Origin: Gadus chalcogrammus | Taxonomy: Eukaryota > Chordata > Actinopteri > Gadiformes > Gadidae | Length of the DNA stretch: 64,000 nt | Direction: 5' to 3' | Assembly (NCBI RefSeq): GCF_026213295.1 | Contig: NC_079427.1 | Location: 33,793,170-33,857,169, forward strand | In this document: in pieces, positions 1 through 11,652 of the stretch | Layout of the letters: each line of letters starts with the position of its first letter | Numbering within the stretch: position 1 is the first letter of the stretch | Made by a program: the position numbers and the translations under genes | Notes under the pieces: generated by a model | Told to the model about the DNA's origin: nothing | What the model saw: only the letters and a program-made list of their open reading frames with translations | The model's database searches: none

Positions 1-1510
1 AGGCACTGGTGGGACAGAAGGGAGATCTTGAATTGGATCCTGTACTGGACAGGAAGCCAGTGGAGGGATTTGAGGATGGGTGTGATGTGGTGGTACTTCC
101 GCACCCCCATCAGGATCCTGGCAGCACAATTCTGGATGTACTGCAGCCGCTGGATGTTCTTTCTGGGGATCCTGATGAAGAGTGCGTTGCAGTAGTCCAG
201 CCTGGAGGAGACGAAGGCGTGGACAAGTTTTTCAGAATCGGGGAGAGTGAGTATGGGGCGGAGTTTTGCAATGTTCCTGATGTGGAAGTAGGAGGTTTTG
301 CAGAGATATTCAATGTGGGCCTCAAAGGTCAGGTGAGGATCCATTTTGACACCAAGGTTAGTGACTAAGGATGAGAGGTGGATGTCATGGCCGGAGAAGG
401 TGATGTTGGTGATACTGGATGACCGGGTCTGGTGTGGAGTGCCAACAAGAATGGCCTCCGTTTTTGAGCCATTGAGCTGCAGAAAGTTAGCCGCCATCCA
501 CACCTTTATCTCCTCCAGGCAGGTGGAAAGTGTGGATAGAGCTGCAGAGGGGGATGGGTTTGTTTTGATGTAGAGTTGGGTGTCATCAGCGTAGCAGTGG
601 AAAGGTATTCCATGCCGGCTGATGACACGACCAAGGGGGAGCATGTATAGCGTGAAGAGGGTGGGGCCAAGGACTGATCCTTGAGGGACACCACAGGTGA
701 CAGAGTGCGTGTACGATTTAGCATCACCCAGGGATACATACTCTGTTCTGTCCGTGAGATATGATGTGAACCAGGCCTGGGTAGTGTCAGAGAGTCCGAT
801 GGAGGAGTGAAGGCGGTGTAAAAGGACGTGGTGGTCCACGGTGTCAAAAGCTGCGGTGAGGTCGAGAAGGATGAGAATTGATGGAGAGCCAGCATCAGCA
901 GACATCAGCAGGTCATTGGTGACCCTGACCAGGGCAGTTTCCGTACTGTGGCCAGAGCGGAAACCAGACTGGAACTTCTCATATAGACTGTCTGTTATGA
1001 CTGGTTGTGGAGTTTGGCAGAAACTACCTTTTCTAACACCTTTGATAGGAAAGGGAGGTTGGAGATGGGGCGGTAGTTGGCAGGTGCTTCGGGGTCAAGG
1101 CCGGGCTTCTTGAGTAGTGGCTTGATGACAGCAGTTTTCAGAGACGTGGGGACATGGCCGGACCGGAGGGACTGATTGATAATTTTGGTGATCATGGGAC
1201 TAATTGCAGAGGAGTGACCTTTTATCAGGGTTGAGGGAAATGGGTCCGGGTCACAGGTGGAGGGCTTCATCTTCCTTAGGATGTCTTCAATCTCATTCTG
1301 AGTGATGTCGGTGAAACAGCAGAGGAGCTGAGTAGTCCCGGACTGAGGATTGGCGGATGTGACTGGAGATGAAGGAGGGGCAGAGGGGCTGGGGAGAAGA
1401 GAGGCTGGGTGCGGGGGAGAAGAGAGAGCAGGGGGGCTGGAGAGAGGGGAGGGCGGGGAGGCAGGGGTGCTAGAGAGAGGGGAGGGTGGAGGGGCGGAGG
1501 GCAGTAGTCA
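1..1510 (-). mobile_element. L2-type LINE, degenerate, 3' end beyond the window
   Basis: Read on the minus strand, this is the reverse transcriptase part of a non-LTR retrotransposon in several frames. From 5' to 3' of the element: an acidic stretch before KPSTCDPDPFPS (about 1270-1230), the RT segment NYRPISNLPFLSKVLEK (about 1090-1040), then after a frame change near 1015 YEKFQSGFR, then AFDTVDHHVLLHRLHSSIGL, GVPQGSVLGP and the catalytic YADDTQLYI (YADD at 593-582). The C-terminal conserved block ending in LHWLPVQYRIQFKI runs off the left edge. This order and wording are typical of the L2/CR1 group of fish LINEs. At least two frameshifts mean it cannot encode a working protein. Its 5' part lies in the purine/pyrimidine-skewed stretch at 1380-1505. 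Group assignment is from motif memory, not a search. Confidence 0.8.
1370..1505. repeat. G/A-rich low-complexity minisatellite
   Basis: Irregular repeats of GGGGCTGGAGAGAGGGGAGG-type sequence, almost pure purine on the plus strand. It lies at the 5' limit of the recognisable LINE and probably corresponds to the proline/serine-rich linker before its RT domain. Confidence 0.6.
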
Positions 1511-1529
1511 GGCTAGGGCCTAGCCTGAC

Positions 1530-3208
1530 TGGTCCCCCAGTAGCTAGAAATGGCGTTAGGTGTAAAACGAGCATTAAAGCATTAAGCATATTAAAGAAAG
1601 GACAGCGGATTCAAAAATGGCTCCCATTCATTCCTATGAAAACTACTCAATGGTGCAGGTCAACATCAAGGAGAGATTTGCTTCTGCATCATGGGCGCCT
1701 AGCCACGCCCTAGTGCATGACGTGCCGGATGCAGAAATACTCTCGTTTTCTAGCATTGTTAGCATTGTAGCATCATATGCGAGAGGTCTGAGCAAACACA
1801 GTCGCATCGTTTACCGACCATGGAAGTATAGGTTACTAACCCCCCCGATGATTCTCTAAGTGATCTTAAAATTACACTCCTCCTGCCATCCGGGCAACAA
1901 TTATTATTTAACAATTATTATTTATACTATTATTTAAGATTAGTTTGTCCCGTTTTGACCTATTAAAGAAAAACACCTTGTGTATAAATTTCATTTTTGT
2001 ATTTTAATACAGAAATCGTAATTACCACTCGAGACTAACACGAGAAGTTAACGGAGCCGTGCACTGAGCCCTTTCAGATGCCGGGCCAAAACATTTGTTT
2101 CACTACGACTCCTTTCAGCTGCCTCTTCTTCTGCAAACAACGTCTAATAAAATACTTGAGGTAGCGTTTTGAAAAGAGAAAACTTGCATTTTATTAGTAC
2201 ATCGTTGTGGGGGGGGACGTGCGACGTCTGGCCTGCAGGGGGAGGTACAGGACGGTTGGGAGCACACCGGATCGGCTGGGGGGATTGGACCTGATTGCGA
2301 GCAGGTGCCCGCGATCAGGTCCAATCAGGGAAGGTGTATGTAATGGGTTCACCGGCAGTGGCGATTTGAGAGTCCGTGGGGGCCCTAGGCAAAAATTCCT
2401 AGGGGCCCCTCCAACCAACTTTCATCACCATTATGTTATAAATAATCTGCCTCAAACAGTGTCTCGTACAAAAACCTTTTATTTAAAATATATATAACAT
2501 CTTAACCACTTAGTCTTCGGGCCATTGTAGCCAAAATGCATACTGTAAACAAAAGGTTTACCACACATGAACCCAAACATGTCTTGGTCTCAAATGAAAG
2601 CTTACCCTCTGGGCTTTCTTGTGAACCATTTAGATTGCATACCAGATGTTCTGATATGTAATGAGACAAGCATAATCACACAAAAATCTAATTTTTAGCT
2701 ATTCCGTCTATGCAACTTTGACCAAAATAAGCTAATACAAATAGTTTTGGCAATTTATTTTTTTTGCAAACTGCAATGGTATAAAACACCAAAACTAAAA
2801 AGGTAAAAATACTATAAATAACTGTACAAATAAACAAAAATAAGTAAAATGACAATAACAATGTACAAATAAACAAAAATAACTATTTACATGATTCCCT
2901 CCCCCCTCCATCCCCCGTACATGGGCATAATGGAATTTCTTCCATTTCTTGTGTTCAATGTTCAATGTGTTATATACATGGTACGGTATGACCACCTTAA
3001 ATAATAAGTGTGTGTGTGTGTGTTTATATGCGTATATATGTGTATGTATATGTATATGTATATATATGTAGTGTGCTGTCTATGTGGACCTTCCTGTGTC
3101 TTGAATAAAGTTATAATAATAATAATAATAATACAGTCAATGTCCCGCTCAATATAATTTCATCTGTCATTGTCTATTTTTCGAAAATAAAGGTAGTTTA
3201 AAAAAGAA
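1530..3208. other. No gene seen; hairpins and simple repeats
   Basis: A near-perfect 23-bp palindrome centred on GGCTAGGGCCTAGCC lies just before this stretch (1507-1529). Inside it is a hairpin with 16-bp arms (15/16 paired) at 2283-2326. A CAGTGGCG motif at 2355, which resembles a hAT terminus, is followed by a second hairpin (2378-2389 with 2399-2410, CCTAGG core). No matching right-hand terminus was found, so no element is called. The rest is AT-rich and featureless. Confidence 0.5.
3005..3135. repeat. TG/TATG and AAT microsatellites
   Basis: A (TG)n run becomes TATG/TATA repeats to about 3070. A short (AAT)n tract follows at 3112-3132. Both are simple sequence. Confidence 0.85.
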
Positions 3209-3291
3209 ATGCCTCGTAAATGTGCAATGATAAACTGCTCTAACAGTGGAAACGGATTGTCCGTCTTTTCGTTTCCCAAGGACAGAAAAGG
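3209..3291 (+). pseudogene. Isolated THAP-like zinc-finger exon 1
   Basis: ATG at 3209 opens 27 codons beginning MPRKCAMINCSN and continuing to VFSFPKDRKR. It then meets a GT donor at 3292 (AAAAGG|GTAACG). The N-terminal Met-Pro, the C-x4-C pair and a phenylalanine-rich FSFPKD segment match the first half of a THAP domain, the C2CH DNA-binding module of THAP proteins and P-element-like transposases. I found no following exon with the expected Trp and C-x2-H, nor any transposase, in the next 1.3 kb. It is therefore a solitary exon, either a fragment of a P-like element or a gene relic. The match is short, and chance resemblance is possible. Confidence 0.45.
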
Positions 3292-4563
3292 GTAACGTTC
3301 TTGCTTGCTCCTGTATGAATGGTCCTAGGCTAACTGAGGCTGCACCTGGTAGGGAAAGTTGCGCTGGAGCCCGGGTAAAATCGAGTGTCGAGACTCAAGC
3401 ACTTAACTTACCTTAACCGATTGTTCCATACAAATTGTTTGTTAACGATTTAACAACTTCAACATCTGCTATTACCCCAGTTCTTTTTTTGTAGGACTTA
3501 GTTGGGCTAATGACCTTGCACAGAGCGAAAAACATCTACACCACTGGTCATTGATTGCTATGCATTCACTGATCTTTACAGATGGGTGTGTTTTAAGACA
3601 TTGGATATAATTGCTCTGCCCTGCAACACATTATAAGCTATGCATGTTTGTTAAATGAGAAATATGGTCTGGGTCACATTGAAACAGTAACAGTTGTATA
3701 ACAGTAATTATCCAAACATTATACCAACATTGCAACAGGCAAGTTTATTCAAACATCACAATAACAAGAGCACAATAAGAACAGTAACTAATAGTAAATA
3801 AAATAAAAAAAGATAAATTATTTAACAACACTAAACACTAACAGAGGCAGGGAAAAAGGACAGAGGAAGAAGACTTCTCCGTTGTCACAGCATCAATGTC
3901 CAACTGTAGAGATCAAGAAAGGAAGAGGCATGAGGAGGAGCACAACAGAACACTGCTCTCTAGGAAATTGTTTACTGATGTAAACTTAGTGGATGCAGTC
4001 TTAAAATTATGATTCTAATCCAGGTTTCTATTTCAGGAGAAAGAAATGGCTCATAATCGTTACTAAAAAAAAAGCTTTATCATCGGCACTAGTGAGGATT
4101 AAAAAAAAAAACACTGTAAGTATACATATGTAAAACATTCGCGCATTTCTTTTTTTACATTAGCTCACTAAAACTCGGTAACTAGTAAGCAAGAAAAAGC
4201 CTTACCTCCAACAGCTGGTATTATCGTTGCGGGAAGTGCTTCAGAAACTGCCGTAAAGCAGTACCTCTGACAGTGTGACGTCATCGCATTTTTTGAACAC
4301 CTTTTTAGAACAGATACGTGACCTTAAAAAATGCAATATTCAGCTGAGTTTATTATTGTAGCCCCACCTTTTGAAATCAACTTTCAAATTACTTGACAAA
4401 AAATTACATCGTGAGAAAACTGGATTTTGAGGATAAAACCCCATAGGCTCCCATTCATTCTGGACTGGCCTACGAGCGCCCCGCGTGGACAGAGATTATT
4501 ACTGCAACCATTCGAGAAAACCGGAACTAACCAGCGAGTGCCCATTCTCCTCATATTAGACAT
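3292..4563. other. No gene or element recognised
   Basis: AT-rich sequence with A-runs (about 3790-3830 and 4060-4110). No open frame resembles a known domain and no inverted ends were found. Confidence 0.5.
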
Positions 4564-5119
4564 GGGTGTGTTCGAAACCGCCTACTTGCTTACTACTCTT
4601 ACTAACTATGACGTCAAATTGAGTAAGCAGAACGTAGTAAGCGAGTTTTAGGTAAGCGAGTAGTATCCGAATGTCTTCTACTTCCGGAAAGATTTTGTGT
4701 AAGCATCGCTAGCTTACTAGACGTACTCAACTGCCCCAGAATGCACTGCGTCTATTCAAAAGAACAGTGGAAGCAATGGCGCTAAACGGGGAGCCGCAGC
4801 AGCAGAGCCCACAGCCATACCGATGTAATTGTTTAATAATTGTTTTTAACACATCACCGCAAATCCTTAGGTTGAAGATGTACTGTGACGTTAAATGTGA
4901 CGTTTATATATTTATTTATAATATTTATTAACGGCGCCCGGCCGGTAGGTTATTGACACGTCATTTGATTCACGTCATCTGGGGTGGTTAAGTAAGGACG
5001 GTCTTCTGAACGTCGATTACTCAAATGGATTACTCAATCATTATTTAAGGATTCGAGAAGTAAGCCAAATATTTAGTAGGTAGTAAGCAGTAAGCAAGTA
5101 GGTTGTTTCGAACAGACCC
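4564..5119. mobile_element. MITE with GGGTGTGTTCGAAAC termini
   Basis: The left end reads GGGTGTGTTCGAAACCGCCT and the right end reads AGGTTGTTTCGAACAGACCC, which are inverted repeats with a few mismatches. Subterminal inverted motifs (TACTTGCTTACT on the left, AGTAAGCAAGTA on the right) extend the pairing. Both sides are flanked by AT (4562-4563 and 5120-5121), a possible 2-bp target duplication. The 556-bp body has no transposase. A Harbinger/ISL2EU-like origin would fit an AT duplication but is inference. Confidence 0.7.
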
Positions 5120-5125
5120 ATTCTC

Positions 5126-5455
5126 TGCCCGTACTCAATGGCAGCCATCTTAGCTACGTAGCGAAAGAGGCGGAGCCAGGCTGAGCCAAAGTCTGCGCAT
5201 TTCCCACATAGTCTGCATTAATAGAGTCATTTTGTAGTTTTTATAGCTTTTTATAGCTGCTAGGCGTAAAGAGTTCACCTTTCAAAGCGGGATGTTTATT
5301 GCGGGGGAGGAGCCACGGCGGCAAACGTGATCGTAATTTCCGGTTAGTGCACCACGGAGTACTCGATTTGGAACAGCACTCACATCTGAAAAATTAACGT
5401 AGTAGACAGTGCGGATAGTATACTTCCTTTAAGTATACTCATGGAAGTACGGGTA
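5126..5455. mobile_element. MITE-like repeat shared with 63.2-63.7 kb
   Basis: The segments GAAAGAGGCGGAGCCAGGCT, GCATTAATAGAGTCATTTT, TATAGCTGCTAGGCGTAAA and AAGTATACTCATGGAA recur in the same order at 63,400-63,700. Ends here look like GCCCGTACT on the left and AGTACGGGT on the right, a short inverted repeat. It directly abuts the previous MITE. Confidence 0.6.
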
Positions 5456-5648
5456 TTGTCTCACGAAAATACGTGACACTGTCACGTTATTTAATCTATT
5501 GAAACGTGATCAGGGACACGTAGGCCTATTTTCTAAATTTTGTATTTCAATTGGAAGTAGGCTATTTGTCGTGTCACTAAGCATGACTTCCAAACTAAGG
5601 TTCTCCCTAATGTCCCTTATGGAGCTCCGTACAGATCATTCATTGTTG

Positions 5649-5755
5649 AAAATTGTCTGTGATAACTAACAAATGACAGCTTTTGGCCACCCGTTTCTAC
5701 TAAAAATTGTCTGTGATAACTAACAATACGACAGCTTTTGGTCACCCGTTTCTAC
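5649..5755. repeat. 54-bp tandem duplication (2 copies)
   Basis: The unit begins AAAATTGTCTGTGATAACTA and ends CACCCGTTTCTACT. It occurs twice with a few substitutions. Confidence 0.85.
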
Positions 5756-5759
5756 TTTC

Positions 5760-7585
5760 ACCTTTGATACTGAGAAATTATGACAATACACGGATATATT
5801 AAATGCAGGTGCGCTGCTCTGTAGGCAAACCGCGAAGGAAAAAAGGGTAGCTGTTTCATCTGTTCTTTTTAGAATTGTATGTCTTGATGTTTATTTTATC
5901 TAGCCATCTATTCTCTTGTTTTTGGCTATGTGAATGAACGTCCGCGTCGATGCCTCGATCGCAAGTCCAGTGTCGCGAGCGGACGTTGCCATGACATCTA
6001 GAAATCATACCGTATTTAATGGGTTGTAGTGAGTGTAACATAATTCACCTACAGTATTTTGTTATGTGTTGTTCTTTCAATTGTGTTAGGCATGTCGTTC
6101 ACTATCTTGGTGGTTCAGGGATCGCTGTCCCTTTTAAGGATTACGAGCGTCTCATGACGTCAGAGCCCATGCGAGATTTGTTTACCTTCAGCACGTTTTG
6201 ATTTCCTGTTTCTCTCTTACTAAATAAACGAGTCACACAACTGTGTGCTCAACGTGCGAAATTGTATCTCTTCATCACTTATGGCAATTTCCACAGGGTT
6301 ATCATTAATATTGATGTGTAGGGGTTGTTTATAACTCGTGAATAATATTGTTTAGACCACGGTCTGGGGGAATACTAATTGGCTGCAGTGCGTGCATTAA
6401 CTCCTGATATAGCCCTACACACACCTGCCAAGTAGTTCCAGTCAGTGTTTAGATTCTCTGCCCGAGCCCGAGTCCGAGCCCGACGCGGGCCGGGTCGGGC
6501 CGATATTTCCCACCACTATACTCGGGCCGGGCCTTTGATCGAGCGTTTTTATTTTTATTTTACCATTGGTTTATTGGCCTAATCTGAGGAGAAATCTATG
6601 CCATGAACAGAAATATTATAGGCCTTTATTACACAGGTCTTCTCAATGCCGTGGAACGCTCCGTTCATGGGTAGTAGTCCGGTGACTTGTCTATCCCAGC
6701 GTCTTCCGTTGCTAAGCGACGTCACCGTCTTTGCGGACGGATTATTTCTCTGCTGATCATCACTACGAATGGCCAAAAGACTTGTATTCCCCCCCCCTTA
6801 AATAAATACTATGACAGAATTATTATTATTATTATTATTCTCATTCAACTTGAACATGTGTTTTTACAGTAGAGTGGTGGAGGGATGACGTATGTTGGCC
6901 AACCCGGAAGTGAGCGTCGCCCTGGATTCCCTCGACAAAAAGCCAACGGGTTTTGCCATTGGATTTTGGATTATTGCTGAAACATTTGCATCTTTGAAGC
7001 ACCTCCTCAAAAACGGAAAATAAATAAATACATAAAAATAACCGTGCTCCAAAGAACGAAATGTAAACCAATGCATTCTGAAGGGGAGTGTTTCTCTGAT
7101 TTTTCCATGCTACACAGAACGAAATGTAAACCCATGCAAGTAAAGACTTCATGGTCATAATAATTTAAATATCATTAATATCCTGAGTGTGTAGGGTGGT
7201 ATTCAATTTCTTTCAACAGGGCTGCATCCAGTCACTTGACCGTTATGGTTGCTATGGTGGTTGCTATCGACCGCCCCCTCTAATCCTTACATGGCTCTAA
7301 AAACCACGCGGCAAAGGAGCTGCCGTCCATTGTGTTGTTTTTGTCGTAAACTAGGGTCCGATGGTTAGAGAAAAGGCAGATATTTCAAGGTATCCTTAAA
7401 AGGCAGCTTGGATGTTTTTATTTTCTGCAGTTTAGACTTCTACTATAACCTATTTTGGAAAGCAAAACACCAAGCTCATTGATTTAACGAGGCAGGGTTA
7501 TTTGAAACAATTGATTAAATAAATATTTGTGAGATGTCATTACTTCTCCTGAGTTTGCTTCCTATTTATTGCGAGTATACACCCC
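5760..7585. other. No gene seen; simple repeats and dispersed repeat fragment
   Basis: It contains a CCCGAGCCCGAG-type GC-rich block at about 6460-6530 and a (TTA)n tract at 6820-6838. At 7050-7140 there are two copies of an ACGAAATGTAAACC..ATGCA motif, a piece of the dispersed family found at 52.0 and 62.2-62.7 kb. No convincing coding frame. Confidence 0.5.
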
Positions 7586-7589
7586 TACT

Positions 7590-8068
7590 GTCCACAAGCA
7601 TCCCCCCCCCCTCCCCATATGGATTTGGAGAATTGTTGCCACGTCCCAGTGGTGGAGGTATCATATATATGAAAGAGGGCATTCAATTATACTATAATGA
7701 TCAATTAGGAGGCCGAAGCCCTAAAGGAAGTGATGCAATAGGTGACTGAGGGTCAACATTTGAGACCCCCTTTTATTAAAGGGGGTCTCAAAGGATGCAT
7801 ACGCTTCAACTTGTGGCTCCAGCCCTACAGAAAATGACTCAGCAAGTGCTCCATCTCGTTGCACCTGCACCCAGCGGCTCGCTTGCAAGATTTTGGCCTG
7901 AAGTTCTTCCCAGACCTACACCCTAGCCATCCAACATGCATATCTGAGAATCAGGCCTCTCTTTAATAAGGACAAAAAGTTATGAGAGAAATACACATGA
8001 ACTTTTTGTTATCTCATAAGCGGCGTGGTGCCGGCTCCTTTTGACCTTTTGACCCCAGACTTCAAAAA
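7590..8068 (+). repeat. Left arm of a 4.5-kb inverted repeat
   Basis: Starts at the C-run before CTCCCCATATGGATTTGGAG, passes through CGAAGCCCTAAAGGAAGTGA, and ends near ACCCCAGACTTC. The whole arm recurs inverted at 11,653-12,119 with scattered mismatches and small indels. Spacer length is about 3.6 kb. No coding capacity. Confidence 0.85.
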
Positions 8069-8189
8069 CGTGGCCACAGGCCAGCTGTGTCTACACACCT
8101 TAAGCCACAAATGTACACCTCCATCCCACAAAAAATGGGGACTAGAAACTAACCTCTGTCTTATCTACATTTACTGTACTGTTGGAGGT

Positions 8190-10080
8190 CACGCCCCTTT
8201 TCCTCCTCCCCACTGGACTTGCCTGAAACACCTCCCAAGGAAGGCGCCCAGTGGGCATCCTTACCAGATGCCCGAACCACCTCAGCTGACTCCTTTCTAA
8301 GTAAAGGAGCAGCGGCTCTAATCCGAGTTCCTCACGGATGGCTGAGCTTCTCACCCTATCCCTAAGGGAGACGCCAGCCACCCTTCTGAGAAAACTAATC
8401 TCGGCCGCTTGTACCCGCAATCTCGTCCTTTCGGTCATCACCCAGCCCTCATGACCATAGGTGAGGATAGGAACGAAGATCGACCGGTAGATCGAGAGCT
8501 TTGCCTTGCGGCTCAGCTCTCTTTTCGTTACAACGGTGCGGTAAAGCGAACGCAATACCGCCCCCGCTGCTCCGATTCTCTGGCCAATCTCACGCTCCAT
8601 AGTACCCTCACTCGCGAACAAGACCCCGAGGTACTTGAACTCCTTCACTTGGGCTAAGGACTCATTTCCTACCCGGAGTAAGCAATCCACCGGTTTCCTG
8701 CTAAGAGTCATGGCCTCAGATTTAGCGGTGCTGATCCTCCCCCAGCCGCTTCACACTCGGCCGCCAGCCGATCCAGTGAGTGCTGAAGGTCACAGGCCGA
8801 TGATCCAATGAGGACCACATCATCTGAAAAAAGCAGTGACGAGATCCTCAGACCACCGAACTGCAACCCCTCCCCACCACGACTACACCTCGATATCCAG
8901 TCCATGTATATCACAAACAGGATTGGTGACAAGGCGCAGCCCTGGCGGAGACCAGCACCCACTGAGAACGAAACTGACTGGCTGCCGAGAACACGAACAC
9001 AGCTCTCGCTTTGGGAGTACAAAGATTGGATGGCCCTGAGGATAGACCCCCTTACCCCATACTCCCGCAGCACCTCCCACAGTTTCTCCCGGGGGACCCG
9101 GTCATACGCCTTCTCCAGATCCACAAAACACATGTAGACCGGATGGGCATACTCCCAGGCCCCCTCCAGGATCCTTGCGAGAGTGAAGAGCTGGTCCGTA
9201 AATCCACATCCGGGGCGAAAACCGCATTGTTCCGCTTCAATCTGAGGTTCGACGATCGGCCGAACCCTCCTTTCCAGCACCTTGGAGTAGACTTTACCAG
9301 GGAGGCTGAGAAGTGTGATACCCCGGTAATTGGCACACACTCTCTGGTCCCCCTTTTTGAACAGGGGAACCACCACCCCGGTTTGCCACTCCTTTGGTAC
9401 TGTACCCGACTCCCACGCGATGTTGAATAGGCGTGTCAACCATGACAGCCCCTCAACACCCAGAGCCTTTAGCATTTCTGGCTGGATCTCATCAATCCCT
9501 GGGGCTTTGCCACTGCGGAGATGTTTGACTACCTCAGTGACCTCCACCAGGGAAATTGACGACGAAACACCATCAACCTCGAGCTCTGCCTCCAACATAG
9601 AGGGCGTGTTATTCGGATTCAGGAGTTCCTCAAAGTGTTCCTTCCAACGTCCGACGACCTCCTCAGTTGAGGTCAACAGAGTCCCATCCTTACTGTACAC
9701 AGCTTGGATGGTTCCCCGTTTCCCCCTCCTGAGGTGCCGGATAGTCTTCCAGAAACACTTTGGTGCCGACCGAAAGTCCTTCTCCATGGCCTCTCCGAAC
9801 TTCTCCCACACCCGCTGCTTAGCCTCCGACACGGCAGCCGCTGCAGCCCTTCGAGCCTGTCGGTACCCTGCAACCGAGTCAGGAGTCCTCCAGGATATCA
9901 TATCCCGGAAGGCCTCCTTCTTCAGTCGGACGGCTTCCCTGACCACCGGTGTCCACCACGGTGTCCGAGGGTTACCGCCCCTTGAGGAGCCTAAGACCCT
10001 GAGGCCACAGCTAGCCACCGCAGCTTCAGCAATGGAGGCTTTGAACACCGCCCACTCCGGCTCAGAATGTGGTGGAAAAA
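8190..10080 (-). pseudogene. 5'-truncated LINE reverse transcriptase (RTE/Rex-like)
   Basis: The 446-codon frame 10048-8708 (minus) encodes most of a fish LINE RT: a Lys/Arg-rich linker, LRSGKAPGIDEIQPEMLKAL, NYRGITLLSLPGKVYSKVLE, CGFRPGCGFTDQLFTL, FVDLEKAYDRVPREKLWEVL, LRQGCALSPILFVIYMD, and a catalytic box reading FSDDVVL (about 8829-8809) where family members usually have FADD. A one-base frameshift in the G-run near 8742 moves the frame to a second open stretch, 8711 to about 8200. That stretch has the downstream block FKYLGVLFASEG, RELSRKAKLSIYRSI, LTYGHEGWVMTERTR and QLRWFGHLVRMP. The endonuclease domain is absent (5' truncation near 10,080) and the 3' end is cut soon after GRRKRG near 8190. 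It sits between the inverted arms. Clade placement from motif memory only. Confidence 0.85.
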
Positions 10081-10159
10081 CAGTTTTTGAGATAGGAAGG
10101 TCCTACCGCCCTGAAATTTGAATACCTTATTCTAGGGCCTAACTGGGACACCCGCACCG

Positions 10160-10250
10160 AAACTTGGCCCGGTCGGACCCCGAGGGCAGGAAGGGGAGGC
10201 CCTTCCTGCCTGAAACTTGGCCCAGTCGGACCCCGAGTGCAGGAAGGTGG
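10160..10250. repeat. ~52-bp imperfect tandem duplication
   Basis: GAAACTTGGCCC followed by GTCGGACCCCGAG and GCAGGAAGG occurs twice, 52 bp apart. Confidence 0.7.
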
Positions 10251-10379
10251 GGCCTGGACTTTCATAATCTTCGCTTGGTGAATGTGAAGGATGTTTGGTC
10301 GGATGTTATGACGAAGAATCATAATGTGAATGGGAATATTCTATAAATGTCTTGATATCATCTTTCGTCTCAACACTTC

Positions 10380-10995
10380 TGCTGCAGCTGTCATGCCAAA
10401 TTTGTACCGGGAGCGTCATCCATACGTAATCCATTCCAAACCTGCATGGCAGCAGATGATCGCGTCGTCCGTTGCCGGGCAGGTTTCAAAAAACATTCAC
10501 GCTCATGTTGCCAAAGACGAAATAACATAATGCAGTTAACGGATCGCTAGATAACACTTGTTTTTACTTTATATTTGCATTGTATTTAATAGTTTAATCA
10601 AATTTAGCTAGTAAACTGAGTGTTTAAAGCGGGTTTCAAAAAACATTTGCGCTCATGTTTCCAAAGACGAAATAACATAATACAGAAAACGGATCGCTAG
10701 ATAACACTTGTTTTTACTTTATATTTGTATTGTATTGAATTGTTTAATCACATTTAGCAAGTAAACTGAGTGTTTAAAGCAGGTCAAGGATGAAATAGCA
10801 CAATACAGATAACGGATCGCTAGATAGAAGGTTCGCGAATGTTCGTCAACCATTCACGTCATTCGACGCGATCGCCCGTTGCCAGGCAACGGACGACGCG
10901 ATCATCTGTTGCCAGGCAGGTTTGGAATGGATTACGTATCGACGCACCCGGTACAAATTTGGCAGCCGGTACAAATTTGGCATGACACAGCCGCT
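10380..10995. mobile_element. Palindromic element with internal ~145-bp tandem repeats
   Basis: Ends are inverted: TGCCAAATTTGTACCGG at about 10,394 is matched by CCGGTACAAATTTGGCA at about 10,966. Both arms also carry the TACGTA.TCCATTCCAAACCTG and GATCGCGTCGTCCGTTGCC segments in inverse order. Between the arms are about 2.4 tandem copies of a ~145-bp unit with ATAACATAAT.CAG, AACGGATCGCTAGATA and AGTAAACTGAGTGTTTAAAG. The outer TGCCAAATTTGTACC motif is duplicated at the right end. No ORF of note: a non-autonomous fold-back type repeat. Confidence 0.7.
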
Positions 10996-11049
10996 TAAAG
11001 TCTCACTCCGAGAACCTTAAAATATGAATCAATCCATTAGAAGTATGAA

Positions 11050-11597
11050 AATATCTTCCCGGTGGCGTAACGGGGCAAACAAGGTGTGCTTTGACATCTA
11101 CGTTTCGAGGCGATTGATCACATGATCATATTTGAATATGTTTCGGGGTAGTAATTAGCTGTCGATTTTGGAGGCCTTTATCAATAATGACCAGCTATAG
11201 ATTTGCTTCCCGATGGAGATTTCTGACAAATTACATGTTATTTAGCATCTACACGTTAAGCTGAGTCCAATGAGATCAAGCTCGCCCTCTTGCTACACCG
11301 AGATCATGTCCAAGACCTAGGTGTACCATGTAAAAAACATGTTACCACCCGCATGCTTGGTGTCATTGGACTCAGCTCAACGTGTAGATGCTAAATAACA
11401 TGTCATTTGTCACAAATTTCTATCGGGAAGCAAATCAATAGCTGCTCATTATTGATTAAGGGCTCCAATTTCGACAGCTAATTACTACCATTAAACATGT
11501 TCGAATATGCTCATGTGTGGCACCGTTGCAATCGCCTGGAAGCGTAGATGTTGAAGGACACCTTGTTCGCCCTATTACACCACCGGGAAGATATTAT
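11050..11597. mobile_element. Long imperfect palindrome (fold-back element)
   Basis: The left arm starts AATATCTTCCCGGTGGCGTA and the right arm ends CACCACCGGGAAGATATT. Intermediate blocks pair in order: GTAGTAATTAGCTGTCGA with TCGACAGCTAATTACTAC, and TGTTATTTAGCATCTACACG with CGTGTAGATGCTAAATAACA. The centre is near 11,325 with a loop of about 60 bp. Arms are about 230-250 bp. Confidence 0.8.
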
Positions 11598-11652
11598 ATA
11601 TATACTTCTGATTGACTAATGAATTGACTAATAAATTGATTCAGCTATTCCC

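Noticed and set aside
2207..2497. 96-codon plus frame at the 2.28-kb hairpin
   Set aside because: GC-rich hairpin sequence open on both strands; no domain or splice context.
9011..10121. Plus-strand frames opposite the LINE RT (139 and 263 codons)
   Set aside because: Antisense shadows of the high-GC minus-strand RT frame, which carries all the conserved motifs.
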